Shown one piece after another: positions 24,048-31,256 of a stretch of DNA of 39,099 bases (the stretch's first letter is position 1; each line of letters starts with the position of its first letter). Where the stretch lies: positions 1 through 39,099 of IMG/VR virus record IMGVR_UViG_3300023082_000023. One strand, 5' to 3'. The translations under genes and the position numbers were made by a program. The notes below the pieces were generated by a model. That model did no database searches, had not been told where the DNA came from, and worked only from the letters and a program-made list of their open reading frames with translations. Source of the DNA: a virus.

Positions 24048-25349
24048 TTACTCCTGGGCCTGGCCGAGCCAGTTTTTCAAAGCGTTTTGAGCGGCTTGCC
24101 CGTCGGTGGACTGGCCGAGCTTGTCGATTGGCGCAAGGTTGGTCTGAACGGTGAGCACCGATGCGTTGCCGCCGTGACGTGGGAGGTTCTCCTTAACGCG
24201 GCATTCGTCACGGGTCATGATCCCGTTCTGGGTCATCTTGCTGTACCACTCCGCACGGCCCGCACTGTCGGCTTTCAAAAAGGCCTCCAGCGAAAACTCG
24301 GTGTAGTAGGTTCGCCGGTCCACCGGCGTGAGCAGGCGCTTATTGACGCACTGCTGAATCTGGCTCGTGATTGAGCTAATGCAGAAGGTCAGGAAGGCGA
24401 TCATCTGCTGCTCAAGACCAGTCCCCCAGTTGCTGCCGGCATCTGTTTTACCCACCATCCACGGCGGGACGCCGAACCAGCGGCAGATCTCCTCGATGCT
24501 GTGTCCGCGCGACTCAAGCAGCTGCGCATCCACCGGATTAATGCCGATGGTTTCAGCCTTCACGCCCTGCTCAAGTACCGGCGACTTCCCGGCGTTCATT
24601 GCGCCGGATACTGTTTTGACGTACTCCCTGAATTCCTCTCGCTGATCAGGCTTGAGGACTCGGTCAACACTGAACGCTACCGTTGGGAGCAGACCATTTT
24701 TGAACGTGCCGTTCGCGGCGTCATCGGCAGACATTGCCGCACCGAAGACCTCGGAGCCGAACCTGATCGCGGACATTCCCACCCGCCCATCGATGCTGAA
24801 AGCAGGGATATGCAGCATGTCGGCGCGTACGATCTGACGGCGAGGCCCTTTGCGAGGCCGGTACCAATACTCCAGCCGCCCGTCATCATCGACATCCAGA
24901 TCCACCCGGGATGGCAGGAGGAAGTCCAAAGCAATGACCCGCTCGCCTGATCGGTGAATCTCGCAGTACGCGTTGCCCCAGAGCAGCATCGACGACACCA
25001 CCGCCTGCCAGAACTGGAAAGCAGTCATGTCCTCGTTGGGGCTGCTGTGGATCACGTCGTACAGGGAGAAGTCGCGCGCGTCCTCGCGATCGCCATCGGC
25101 CTTTCGCCGGAATACTCCCAAGGGTAAGCCCGCGACAGATGTAGAAATGATCCGCACGCAGGCCCATACGGTAGATAGCCGCATGACGTTGTCGGCATTC
25201 ACGGACTTACCGGAGGTGGACTGGTTGCCCAGGAATGCGCCCCAGAACCCACCGTCACTCAGGCGGATGGCTCTTCCCGTCCAGTCGCCGAGCGACCTGA
25301 TCGGCTTGGCCGCAGACCTGCCGAGGACCAGCGAGAGAGATTTATTCAC
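24048..25349 (-). CDS. Portal protein, HK97 type
   Basis: A 433-residue protein starting with GTG ([10 protein letters not shown]...). MRLSTVWACVRIISTSVAGLPLGVF, then LYDVIHSSPNEDMTAFQFWQ, WGNAYCEI and RGHSIEEICRWFGVPPWMVG, is the portal signature. Forms the dodecameric DNA channel and docks terminase. The GTG start overlaps the stop of the small membrane protein gene. Confidence 0.95.
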   Translation of the reverse strand: MNKSLSLVLGRSAAKPIRSLGDWTGRAIRLSDGGFWGAFLGNQSTSGKSVNADNVMRLSTVWACVRIISTSVAGLPLGVFRRKADGDREDARDFSLYDVIHSSPNEDMTAFQFWQAVVSSMLLWGNAYCEIHRSGERVIALDFLLPSRVDLDVDDDGRLEYWYRPRKGPRRQIVRADMLHIPAFSIDGRVGMSAIRFGSEVFGAAMSADDAANGTFKNGLLPTVAFSVDRVLKPDQREEFREYVKTVSGAMNAGKSPVLEQGVKAETIGINPVDAQLLESRGHSIEEICRWFGVPPWMVGKTDAGSNWGTGLEQQMIAFLTFCISSITSQIQQCVNKRLLTPVDRRTYYTEFSLEAFLKADSAGRAEWYSKMTQNGIMTRDECRVKENLPRHGGNASVLTVQTNLAPIDKLGQSTDGQAAQNALKNWLGQAQE

Positions 25350-25506
25350 CTGCTAGACCTTTTTGAATGAAACCGGAAATCAGAAACATTGAGGCAGCGG
25401 CCGCGATAAGCGCCCATCCGATGCCGAACAGGATAAAAACCCCTCCGACGAGCAGGCCGAAACCTGCCAACGCCGTCAGGATGAAAAACATCAATGGCAG
25501 GCTCAT
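25342..25506 (-). CDS. 54-residue two-helix membrane protein between terminase and portal
   Basis: Starts [17 protein letters not shown] and contains two hydrophobic stretches (about residues 4-26 and 28-45) around a [11 protein letters not shown] centre. Its ATG overlaps the terminase stop and its end overlaps the portal start, so it is translated within the packaging operon. Small membrane proteins in this slot occur in other Pseudomonas phages; no function is known to me. Confidence 0.7.
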   Translation of the reverse strand: MSLPLMFFILTALAGFGLLVGGVFILFGIGWALIAAAASMFLISGFIQKGLAGE

Positions 25507-27230
25507 GCGATTATTGGATTCCGGATTGAGTCCATGAAAGATTCGGTTGTGTTCTGCGCCGCATCTACAAGCACGCGGCCGATCGTCATGATCAGCGCCA
25601 CCGCCCCGTCAATCTTGTTGTCGTCGCCCTGCTTGATCGGACGCACCACGTCGTCGTTACCGGGCATGTTCTTGCCAATAACGTTGGCGATACACCAGGT
25701 CATTATCGGGTTGCCGTCGTGATGGAAGCGGCCAGACTCGATCGCGGCCTCGAGCTCCTTCATCGGGTCGGACATGTTGGTGTAGTTCTGTGTGATCGTG
25801 ATGGGGTTGAACCCTTCATCGTCTAGGTCGTGGCTCAGACCGGTTGCACCGTGCGGGTCAATAGGCGATTCCCTGAGCGGCGCCTGGCGGTTGGCCTCTT
25901 TGGTGTCCTCGAGTATCTCGCGGTAATCGATCTCCGCCCCGTCGGTGACTTCCAAATGCCCCGAGTTTATCCAAGCCTGGAAGCGCTCCGACATGCGCTT
26001 ATTGTCGGTGTTGTAGGCAGTGTCGTAAGGCACCCAGAATTTCGGACCAATGCAGTAGTAGTGGGTCTTGCCGTCGATAACCCGCCAAAACAGGCGCGCC
26101 CTGGAGTTCATGTCAAGCTTGCGCGCCAAGTCGAATCCGGCTATCCACTCCTGGCCCTCGAATTGTTCGAGCGTAAGCGTCGTGTCTTCGCACGCCTTCC
26201 AGCTTTCCATGTTGAAAAAGCCGGATTTCGCACTGACCCACAGGTTGAGATGCTTGGTTTTGAAGGTGTTGGCGAAACGCGCGGACCGAATGGCCCTCGC
26301 CTGCTGGCTTTCCAAGTACTCCTGGAACACCGAGACGCCGTGATTCGGATTGGCCTTCGCCAGCATTTTCGGGTCGGTCCAGTCATCCCCCTCGTCGAGA
26401 GTCCATATCCAGCCGAACAGCTCCTCGTCGGGCACGGTGCCGGACAGCATCTCTACGACCTGGCGGCGCTTATCGTAGCAAGGCCCTTCAATATCGGCGC
26501 CAGCGGTGGTGATGATAAACATCAGCGGCTGACGCCGTGCGCCCATACCCGTCAGCATGGTGTCGTACTGGGCCGAGGTCCGGTGCTCGTGGTATTCGTC
26601 AACGATCGCGCAGCTCGGTGAAGCACCGTCACCGGGATCACCGATAAGCGGCTCGAAGCGGCTGAAGTCGGACGGAATGTTCATGTTCGAGGCATTGACC
26701 TCGATGCCAGCAGCTTGAATCAGCATGGGCGACTTGCTGACCATTAGCTTCGCGGGCCGGAAAACCTCCCACGCCTGCTTCTCGGTAGTCGCGCCGGCAT
26801 ACACCTCGGCGCCGAACTCGCCGTCGGCCACAAACATGCTGATACCAACGCCGCCGGCGACGACGGACTTCCCGTTTTTCCGGGGCACTTCCCAATAGCT
26901 TTCACGGAACCGGCGGTGGCCGCCTTTCTTCTTGACCCAGCCAAATGTGACCGCCAGGCCGAACAGCTGCCAGGGTTCCAGACTGATCAGCTGACGCTTG
27001 AATGCCCACTCGCCCTTCGTGTGCGGCAGGAGCTGCATCAGCTTCAGCTTTTTTTCAGCCTTCGCGGGATCAAACTTGAAGCGGAACCCACGCTTTCGGC
27101 TGGCAGCCACGTCGTCGAAGTGGCGCTGCACGGCTTGGTGGATGTAACGGCAGGCTGGCACCTTTCCGCGAAGCAATGACCGACCCCACGCCATCGCCTT
27201 GTCGACGTTAGGGTGGGCGGATTTGGCCAT
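25503..27230 (-). CDS. Terminase large subunit
   Basis: A 575-residue protein. ATPase domain: [10 protein letters not shown] (Walker A-like, about 115-124) and [10 protein letters not shown] (Walker B, about 207-216), followed by the motif III region [10 protein letters not shown]. Nuclease domain: GFDLAR (Asp367) and, near 465, DPHGATGL with downstream acidic residues. It is the Terminase_1 (HK97/D3-like) family that translocates and cuts DNA at the portal. It overlaps the small terminase by one base. Confidence 0.96.
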   Translation of the reverse strand: MAKSAHPNVDKAMAWGRSLLRGKVPACRYIHQAVQRHFDDVAASRKRGFRFKFDPAKAEKKLKLMQLLPHTKGEWAFKRQLISLEPWQLFGLAVTFGWVKKKGGHRRFRESYWEVPRKNGKSVVAGGVGISMFVADGEFGAEVYAGATTEKQAWEVFRPAKLMVSKSPMLIQAAGIEVNASNMNIPSDFSRFEPLIGDPGDGASPSCAIVDEYHEHRTSAQYDTMLTGMGARRQPLMFIITTAGADIEGPCYDKRRQVVEMLSGTVPDEELFGWIWTLDEGDDWTDPKMLAKANPNHGVSVFQEYLESQQARAIRSARFANTFKTKHLNLWVSAKSGFFNMESWKACEDTTLTLEQFEGQEWIAGFDLARKLDMNSRARLFWRVIDGKTHYYCIGPKFWVPYDTAYNTDNKRMSERFQAWINSGHLEVTDGAEIDYREILEDTKEANRQAPLRESPIDPHGATGLSHDLDDEGFNPITITQNYTNMSDPMKELEAAIESGRFHHDGNPIMTWCIANVIGKNMPGNDDVVRPIKQGDDNKIDGAVALIMTIGRVLVDAAQNTTESFMDSIRNPIIA

Positions 27231-27715
27231 CAGCTACTCAGTAATTGGGCGAACTCGTTGGTTTCCTTTTCTTTATTGCCGCCGATCAAGCGTGTGCGGC
27301 TCGCCGGGTCCAGGCCAAGCATTGAGCCGAACGTCACCATCTGGCGCATCGTTTCGTTGGCCGCGGTCAGGGCTGGATTCTTCATCGGCCCGCCGGTAGC
27401 CCCTGTCACCACAATGCCGTGCGCCTTGATCGACTCCTGCGCCATGCGCCAGTTGTCATAGGCGCTGCAGAAGGCTTCGACGTTATGCAGATCGGTGATC
27501 GCTACGACGTTCTCGCGCAACAGCTCCGGAACAATCATGTTCCACATGGTGGCCGCCCTAGGGCTGAACCAGTCGGGTGGGTCGATCTGGGTGATCTTGG
27601 AAAACTGGGGCTCGGCGGTGTTCAGCGCACGCTTGCCTGGGTTTCCGGCCAGTACTTTCTTGGCCGTTGGCTTGGGTTTGCGACCACGGCCGGCGACCGT
27701 GGCGGTGCCTCCCAT
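27230..27715 (-). CDS. Terminase small subunit, P27 family
   Basis: A 161-residue protein. [20 protein letters not shown] at the N-terminus, then [19 protein letters not shown] and [19 protein letters not shown], is the P27-type small terminase signature; it selects the packaging site. Preceded by a 178-base gap with palindromes and the HNH gene, a typical arrangement of cos phages. Confidence 0.93.
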   Translation of the reverse strand: MGGTATVAGRGRKPKPTAKKVLAGNPGKRALNTAEPQFSKITQIDPPDWFSPRAATMWNMIVPELLRENVVAITDLHNVEAFCSAYDNWRMAQESIKAHGIVVTGATGGPMKNPALTAANETMRQMVTFGSMLGLDPASRTRLIGGNKEKETNEFAQLLSS

Positions 27716-27892
27716 CGCGCAACTCCTGAATTTTTAATTTCGCGGGTGTAAAAAAACGACTGAGGGCGCGGTCTAGAAGCCAAAGGCTACGAACTTTTTA
27801 CCCACCCCCTCCCTGTCGTGCTCGATTTTTTTCGCGACTACTTTTCTGCTGGTTTTTTTAGTAGCGCTACTAAATCGCACCATGATGGTGCG
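27716..27892. promoter_or_regulatory. Palindrome-rich gap before terminase, candidate packaging (cos) region
   Basis: It contains two adjacent perfect inverted repeats: TAGTAGCGCTACTA (27859-27872) and CGCACCAT-G-ATGGTGCG (27876-27892), the latter touching the HNH stop. There are also several homopolymer A/T runs and a pyrimidine-rich stretch near 27800. No gene is visible. In phages with an HNH-TerS-TerL module, cos usually lies near here. Alternatively the second repeat may be a weak terminator of the HNH gene. Confidence 0.4.
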
Positions 27893-28276
27893 TTATCGCT
27901 TCGCGTTACCCCAACCGCCATCCTCCGCTGCCGTCTTCCGGCTGTGGCATGGGTGGCACAACCCTTGCCAGTTGGCTCTCACCCAGAACGCATCCTTGTC
28001 ACCGCCGTGTGGCACGATGTGGTCAAGGTCTGTCGCCACGACCACCAACCCTTGACGCTCACACTCAGCGCAGAGGGGATGCTTGGCAAGGTACGACTTG
28101 CGGGCCTGCTGCCACTTGTAGCTGTAGCCACGCTGACTGCTTGTCTCTCGGTGCTTCTCACGCTGCTTCACTTCGAACTGCTTACCCACGTCCTTGTGCT
28201 CATCGCAGTAGCGCGGGTTGCGGGTCAGAGTGTTACAGCCCTGAACGTTGCATGGCTTCTGCGGCCTCAGAGGCAT
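27893..28276 (-). CDS. HNH endonuclease
   Basis: A 127-residue protein. Zinc-type Cys pairs (CNVQGC, CAEC, CHPCH), ATDLDHIVPHGGD (HNH first His) and NWQGLCHPCHSRKT (Asn/His end) define the HNH fold. HNH proteins next to terminase assist cos cleavage and packaging in HK97-like phages. The start overlaps the preceding gene's end by ten bases. Confidence 0.94.
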   Translation of the reverse strand: MPLRPQKPCNVQGCNTLTRNPRYCDEHKDVGKQFEVKQREKHRETSSQRGYSYKWQQARKSYLAKHPLCAECERQGLVVVATDLDHIVPHGGDKDAFWVRANWQGLCHPCHSRKTAAEDGGWGNAKR

Positions 28277-28452
28277 GGCGAGCCATCCATGTATGTGCGT
28301 GGCTGTTCATCTGGATCTTCTGGTTCATCCTCCGCCAGAGCCTGGATCAGTAGGCCGAGACGGTCTGACATCTGCTGTGTCGCCTGCGCCTGCGCCTGCG
28401 CTTCCTGCGCTACCGCGATCCTTTCCAGCAATGAGATCAGCAGCTCGTTCAT
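28267..28452 (-). CDS. Small acidic/Gln-Ala-rich phage protein
   Basis: A 61-residue protein, MNELLISLLERIAVAQEAQA, with a coiled-coil-like Ala/Gln stretch and an acidic tail (AEDEPEDPDEQP). It is directly upstream of, and overlapping, the HNH gene. Family unrecognised; sequence style is typical of phage small genes. Confidence 0.7.
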   Translation of the reverse strand: MNELLISLLERIAVAQEAQAQAQATQQMSDRLGLLIQALAEDEPEDPDEQPRTYMDGSPCL

Positions 28453-28516
28453 ACCCTATCCTCGACCACTTCTTTATCCACTCACGACGGGCAGCACAAC
28501 CAGAGCAGGCCATCAC
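28325..28516 (-). CDS. Small CxxC protein overlapping the next gene
   Basis: A 63-residue ORF starting MMACSGCAARREWIKKWSRI. The Cys-x-x-Cys plus WIKKW pattern is like small phage proteins I have seen in lysis-packaging regions. Its ATG overlaps the upstream stop (ATGA). The last 40 residues lie in the other frame of 28267-28452 and look low-complexity, so either the two genes truly overlap or only one is expressed. Confidence 0.5.
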   Translation of the reverse strand: MMACSGCAARREWIKKWSRIGYERAADLIAGKDRGSAGSAGAGAGDTADVRPSRPTDPGSGGG

Positions 28517-28731
28517 TCACCAGCCATGCGCACGTAGTTGCCATCGCAAACGAACTCAACGACGAGGCGCGTTACCTCGCCCGCCTCCTGAATCATCTTG
28601 ACGCTCTTCTGGCCGCCAAGTACTTCACCGCTGAATGCATCATGCAGACAGACGTGCATGCCTTTGCGCTTGACGATCAGCGGTCGCGAGGACAGCAGGT
28701 ATTGCAGATTGCTCTGTTCGGCGGTCTTCAT
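28513..28731 (-). CDS. Small phage hypothetical protein
   Basis: A 72-residue protein starting MKTAEQSNLQYLLSSRPLIV, with VKRKGMHVCLHDAFSGEVLG and a beta-rich C-terminus. The ATG at 28731 follows the 43-residue gene by seven bases; upstream in-frame residues overlap that gene and are rejected. Function unknown. Confidence 0.65.
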   Translation of the reverse strand: MKTAEQSNLQYLLSSRPLIVKRKGMHVCLHDAFSGEVLGGQKSVKMIQEAGEVTRLVVEFVCDGNYVRMAGE

Positions 28732-28738
28732 GTTGACG

Positions 28739-28870
28739 TCACTCGACGGTGCATACCGGCCAGATCGAACGCGCCACCGCCAATGCACCGGAGTGGTCGT
28801 GATCTTCCTGCATGATCATGGGAAATGGTTTGTAGCCCGGCACGGTCACGTACCAGGATTTCTTGCTCAA
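28739..28870 (-). CDS. 43-residue phage protein with TTG start
   Basis: Reads (M)SKKSWYVTVPGYKPFPMIMQ and ends ARSIWPVCTVE. The TTG at 28870 overlaps the TGA of the preceding gene. The sequence pattern (SWYVTVPG...A.ARSIWP) is one I associate with short Pseudomonas phage proteins. It is conserved-looking and in operon phase, but its function is unknown. Confidence 0.65.
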   Translation of the reverse strand: MSKKSWYVTVPGYKPFPMIMQEDHDHSGALAVARSIWPVCTVE

Positions 28871-29115
28871 AGGTTTTCCATCCCTCGGAAAGCTTCTTGC
28901 ACTCGCGCAGCCCACTCAGGCTTTGGAAATGGGTATGCGTACAGGAAAGCGATCAACTCACCCGAGCCGAACCCACCACGACACCCACCAGTTACCATTG
29001 CCTCCTGCTTGCCGTACAGGTGGCAATAGACCTCATACGCGCGCATGGTCACTGTCTTCGGCACTCGGGCATTACCCTGCCGGCTTGTCTGCACCGGATG
29101 CACTTCAATAGTCAT
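28867..29115 (-). CDS. Conserved-looking small phage protein
   Basis: An 82-residue protein starting MTIEVHPVQTSRQGNARVPK. A Gly-rich centre (TGGCRGGFGSGELIAFLYAY) and a C-terminal helix PEWAARVQEAFRGM. No catalytic motif recognised. It lies between Rz1 and the 43-residue gene, all on the same strand with tight spacing. Confidence 0.75.
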   Translation of the reverse strand: MTIEVHPVQTSRQGNARVPKTVTMRAYEVYCHLYGKQEAMVTGGCRGGFGSGELIAFLYAYPFPKPEWAARVQEAFRGMENL

Positions 29116-29130
29116 GGATTTATCCAGTTG

Positions 29131-29400
29131 CTATTTCGATTGGCTGCGGACGATCTGCGCGTCTACCTGGTCAGCGCACGTGTCCAACAACTTGATGGCC
29201 TGATCCTTGAGCTCCCACACGTCGCCGTTGTCACGCAGATCGGTATCGTCCGCATTGACCCGCTCGCATGGGATCAGCTCAGGGGCTTCCAGCCTTATTG
29301 CCGTTGTCTTTGTTACCACTGACGGCTTTGCCGCGCAGGCCGTCAGGCAAAGGCTGAGCAGCCCAGTCACGAACAGGTTTGCTATTGCGCTTGAGGTCAT
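29131..29400 (-). CDS. Rz1-like spanin lipoprotein
   Basis: An 89-residue protein. The N-terminal signal ends in LSLCLTAC, a lipobox with Cys22 as the lipidated residue for the outer membrane. It starts inside the Rz gene in another frame, the classical nested Rz/Rz1 arrangement. The remainder is acidic and less Pro-rich than lambda Rz1. With Rz it fuses inner and outer membranes in the last lysis step. Confidence 0.85.
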   Translation of the reverse strand: MTSSAIANLFVTGLLSLCLTACAAKPSVVTKTTAIRLEAPELIPCERVNADDTDLRDNGDVWELKDQAIKLLDTCADQVDAQIVRSQSK

Positions 29401-29710
29401 CGAAATCCTTCTTGGCCTTTTTGGCCTTTTCTTCGCTGGCCTTGATGCGTTTGCTCAGGTCGGCGGTGTAGTCAGCGTTCCGCTTGGCCTCGGCGCGCAG
29501 CGTGGTGATCGTCGCTTGGCTTTCGTTGTTGGCATCGACGGCCACTTGCTTGGCATCACGCTCGACAGTGACCGCGCCCTGTAACGTGACAACGCGAATC
29601 TGCTGGATGGCGATCAACAGCCCCATGACGATGGCAATGACAAATGCGGCCGCGATGGCGCGCAGCGTGGAAGCGGATTTGGATACGGCGACAACGGGTT
29701 CGACGTTCAT
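29279..29710 (-). CDS. Rz-like inner membrane spanin
   Basis: A 143-residue protein starting MNVEPVVAVSKSASTLRAIA. One N-terminal membrane span (FVIAIVMGLLIAIQQI) is followed by a periplasmic coiled coil rich in Ala/Lys/Glu (about 45-115). It overlaps the holin (ATGA) and contains the start of Rz1. The start at 29710 is preferred; upstream residues belong to the holin gene. Confidence 0.88.
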   Translation of the reverse strand: MNVEPVVAVSKSASTLRAIAAAFVIAIVMGLLIAIQQIRVVTLQGAVTVERDAKQVAVDANNESQATITTLRAEAKRNADYTADLSKRIKASEEKAKKAKKDFDDLKRNSKPVRDWAAQPLPDGLRGKAVSGNKDNGNKAGSP

Positions 29711-30036
29711 GCTGAATCTGCCTTGCGACCGAGGAACCTGATGATCAGCTCGCGGATCGCGGTGACGCCGATAAAGCCGATCGCGCCGCCCGCCCCAACG
29801 GACAAACTGGAAGGCCAGGCCATCCATTCAATGACGCTGCTGGCCGACAGGCTCAGGCCACCGCACATCAGCGCTTCCAATAAGACGCGCCATTTGTTGG
29901 CTTCTTTGCCTTCATAGAGGACACGCAGCATTGAAATGGTTGCGGCCATGATCGCTCCTTGCCAGAGCGGCGTCGTGATGATCAGCCAGACGTGCGCCCA
30001 GAAGTCAGGTGTTTTTTCCGGCATCTTCGTCGACAT
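29707..30036 (-). CDS. Lambda-family phage holin
   Basis: About 109 residues. Three membrane segments: near PLWQGAIMAATISMLRVLY, EALMCGGLSLSASSVIEWM and AGGAIGFIGVTAIREL. A short charged C-terminus (RFLGRKADSA) is typical of class I holins. Starts at 30036 (MSTKMPEK) or 30024 (MPEK) are both possible, and a GTG lies at 30048. The closely spaced Met codons recall dual-start holins, but this is not proven. It controls timing of lysis with the hydrolase at 4209-4634. Confidence 0.88.
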   Translation of the reverse strand: MSTKMPEKTPDFWAHVWLIITTPLWQGAIMAATISMLRVLYEGKEANKWRVLLEALMCGGLSLSASSVIEWMAWPSSLSVGAGGAIGFIGVTAIRELIIRFLGRKADSA

Positions 30037-30068
30037 CCGACAGTCCACCCTTTCGGGATCGGCATATG

Positions 30069-30094
30069 AAAAAGCCCCGGCAAATGCCGAGGCT
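30069..30094 (-). terminator. Intrinsic terminator upstream of the holin
   Basis: A nine-pair stem with one mismatch (AGCCTCGGC...GCCGGGGCT on the minus strand), a four-base loop and a short U-run, about 32 bases before the holin start. The rest of 30095-30277 holds no supported gene. Confidence 0.75.
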
Positions 30095-30277
30095 CGAATT
30101 GGGCGATGTCTTTTCCATCAGTCCGCCAAGGCTGCCCCCGAAATGAGGATTGAGGCACCTTGGCTGCCGGTGTTGTTTCCGTCCGCCGCACTTCCTGCTA
30201 TCGGCGTCCAGGCCCTTCCCCGAAAGGACCACCCTGGCTATGGAATCACGCACCGCGATAAACCTTCAAAGATACAC

Positions 30278-30306
30278 TTGACCATTAGGCCCAATGGGCC
30301 TAGTAT
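30278..30306 (+). promoter_or_regulatory. Sigma70-type promoter with embedded operator palindrome
   Basis: TTGACC (30278-30283), a 17-base spacer and TAGTAT (30301-30306) form a near-consensus promoter for the plus-strand genes that follow. The spacer and start of the -10 form the perfect palindrome TAGGCCCA-A-TGGGCCTA (30286-30302). A protein bound there would block RNA polymerase, so this is most likely a repressor operator. Confidence 0.8.
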
Positions 30307-30361
30307 CTAACACATGGGAAGCGCATACCGCCCGGCCCGACAGCCCCAAGGGGAAGAACAA

Positions 30362-30580
30362 ATGAGCATCGAAATGACCACCGCCGAACTGGAAAAGATT
30401 CACTCAGAAATCGCGAAGCTGATGGCCGAAACCAGCAAGCTGAACGCTGAAACCATCAAGTTCCGGTCCGAGTCCCACAAGTTGAATCGCGAAGCCCTCT
30501 GGTATCCGCTGGCGATGGCATCGGGTCTGGTCGGTGCGGTAGCCGCAGCGACACTGGCGCTCAGCAAGTACCTCTCCTGA
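30362..30580 (+). CDS. Coiled-coil plus C-terminal membrane helix protein
   Basis: A 72-residue protein, MSIEMTTAELEKIHSEIAKL, with repeated AETSKLNAETIKF heptad-like units followed by one membrane span near WYPLAMASGLVGAVAAATLA. GGGGAAG lies upstream of ATG 30362. It is the first gene behind the operator promoter and is opposite to the late operon. The layout (helix then tail anchor) is seen in phage immunity and exclusion proteins, but its role is unknown. Confidence 0.75.
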   Translation: MSIEMTTAELEKIHSEIAKLMAETSKLNAETIKFRSESHKLNREALWYPLAMASGLVGAVAAATLALSKYLS

Positions 30581-30584
30581 TTCA

Positions 30585-30604
30585 AAAGCCCCGCGAAAGC
30601 GGGG
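30585..30604. terminator. GC hairpin, terminator on the minus strand
   Basis: CCCCGC-GAAA-GCGGGG: six perfect pairs. Four U's follow on the minus strand (CTTTTGAA). On the plus strand the following bases are not U-rich, so read-through to 30622 is likely. Confidence 0.65.
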
Positions 30605-30621
30605 TATCTCAAAAGGCAGCT

Positions 30622-30894
30622 ATGAAAACCATCAAGCACTATTCGCCGCCGAGTACAGTCGCTTTGGAAGCGCTGAAGACCCGCCTCGAGCTGACTGGGA
30701 ATGGCATGGCTGATTTAGCTGGGCTCTCTGACGGGCGGCAATGGCGCAAATACACAGGCGGGGCAAAACCGCGCGAGGTTAGCGCACAAATGCTCTTCTT
30801 TATTGCAGCCAGACTCACCCTTGACCCGGATCAGCTTGAGGCGATCTACGCACAAATGCGCGAGATGGGCGCCGAGCTAGATTTCGTCGAATGA
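30622..30894 (+). CDS. Small helix-turn-helix-like phage regulator
   Basis: A 90-residue protein starting MKTIKHYSPPSTVALEALKT. LELTGNGMADLAGLSDGRQWRKYTGG resembles an XRE-type DNA-binding helix pair found in small Pseudomonas phage proteins, and AQMLFFIAARLTLDPDQLE completes the helical bundle. It lies in the same plus-strand unit as 30362 and could be the protein that recognises the operator at 30286-30302, by analogy with autoregulation. AAAAGG precedes the ATG. Its end overlaps the convergent gene by 18 bases. Confidence 0.7.
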   Translation: MKTIKHYSPPSTVALEALKTRLELTGNGMADLAGLSDGRQWRKYTGGAKPREVSAQMLFFIAARLTLDPDQLEAIYAQMREMGAELDFVE

Positions 30895-31128
30895 ACCATC
30901 AGGTCGCAACTCTTCAAGCAAGTCGAGGGGCAATGTGGCACGCCTCTCTTGAAGGGTTACGAAGCCCAACTTGCGTGGGTTGCAACACATCCAGCAGGAA
31001 CAGACCTTGCCGTGATTGGCGAAAATTCCGGCGTTCCGCGGGGATGCTTCCCACTGCTTGGATTTCTGCGCCTGGTGAAACTTCGATTTAATGCGGCGTG
31101 TGTCGTGCCGTCGTTGCGCTCTTGTCAT
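30877..31128 (-). CDS. Small basic protein with C-terminal Cys cluster
   Basis: An 83-residue protein starting MTRAQRRHDTRRIKSKFHQA, with a very basic N-terminal third. CSCWMCCNPRK at about residue 45 is a distinctive motif of a small bacterial/phage family I recognise only by pattern and that has no assigned function. GGAGG is well placed before ATG 31128. It is the first gene downstream of the late promoter candidate. Confidence 0.8.
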   Translation of the reverse strand: MTRAQRRHDTRRIKSKFHQAQKSKQWEASPRNAGIFANHGKVCSCWMCCNPRKLGFVTLQERRATLPLDLLEELRPDGSFDEI

Positions 31129-31157
31129 ATCAGCCTCCAATAGCCAGATATGACGAA

Positions 31158-31183
31158 GCCCCGGCAGATTTCTCTGGCGAGGC
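31158..31183 (-). terminator. Terminator-like hairpin just after the late promoter
   Basis: GCCTCGCCAGA-GAAA-TCTGCCGGGGC on the minus strand pairs over 11 positions with one mismatch, about 37 bases downstream of the predicted start site. It lacks a clean U-tract, so its efficiency is unclear. The position corresponds to the early terminator next to a lambda-type late promoter. Confidence 0.5.
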
Positions 31184-31226
31184 TCGCGACGTAGTCCTAC
31201 ACACGCAGGAATGACAGGATGTAGCG

Positions 31227-31256
31227 ATAATGGCTCATTGGACCAACGACAGTCAA
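31227..31256 (-). promoter_or_regulatory. Candidate late promoter (pR'-like)
   Basis: On the minus strand TTGACT (31256-31251), an 18-base spacer and CATTAT (31232-31227). The -35 overlaps the stop codon of the Q-position gene, just as lambda pR' follows Q. Probable start near 31220. Confidence 0.6.

Noticed and set aside
27755-27782. Intrinsic terminator upstream of terS
   Set aside because: The U-run is present on the minus strand, but only a three-base stem can be formed beside it.
30095-30277. Minus-strand ORFs of 69 and 82 residues between holin and the operator promoter
   Set aside because: No ribosome sites, overlap the holin and terminator, and low-complexity Arg/Gly composition.
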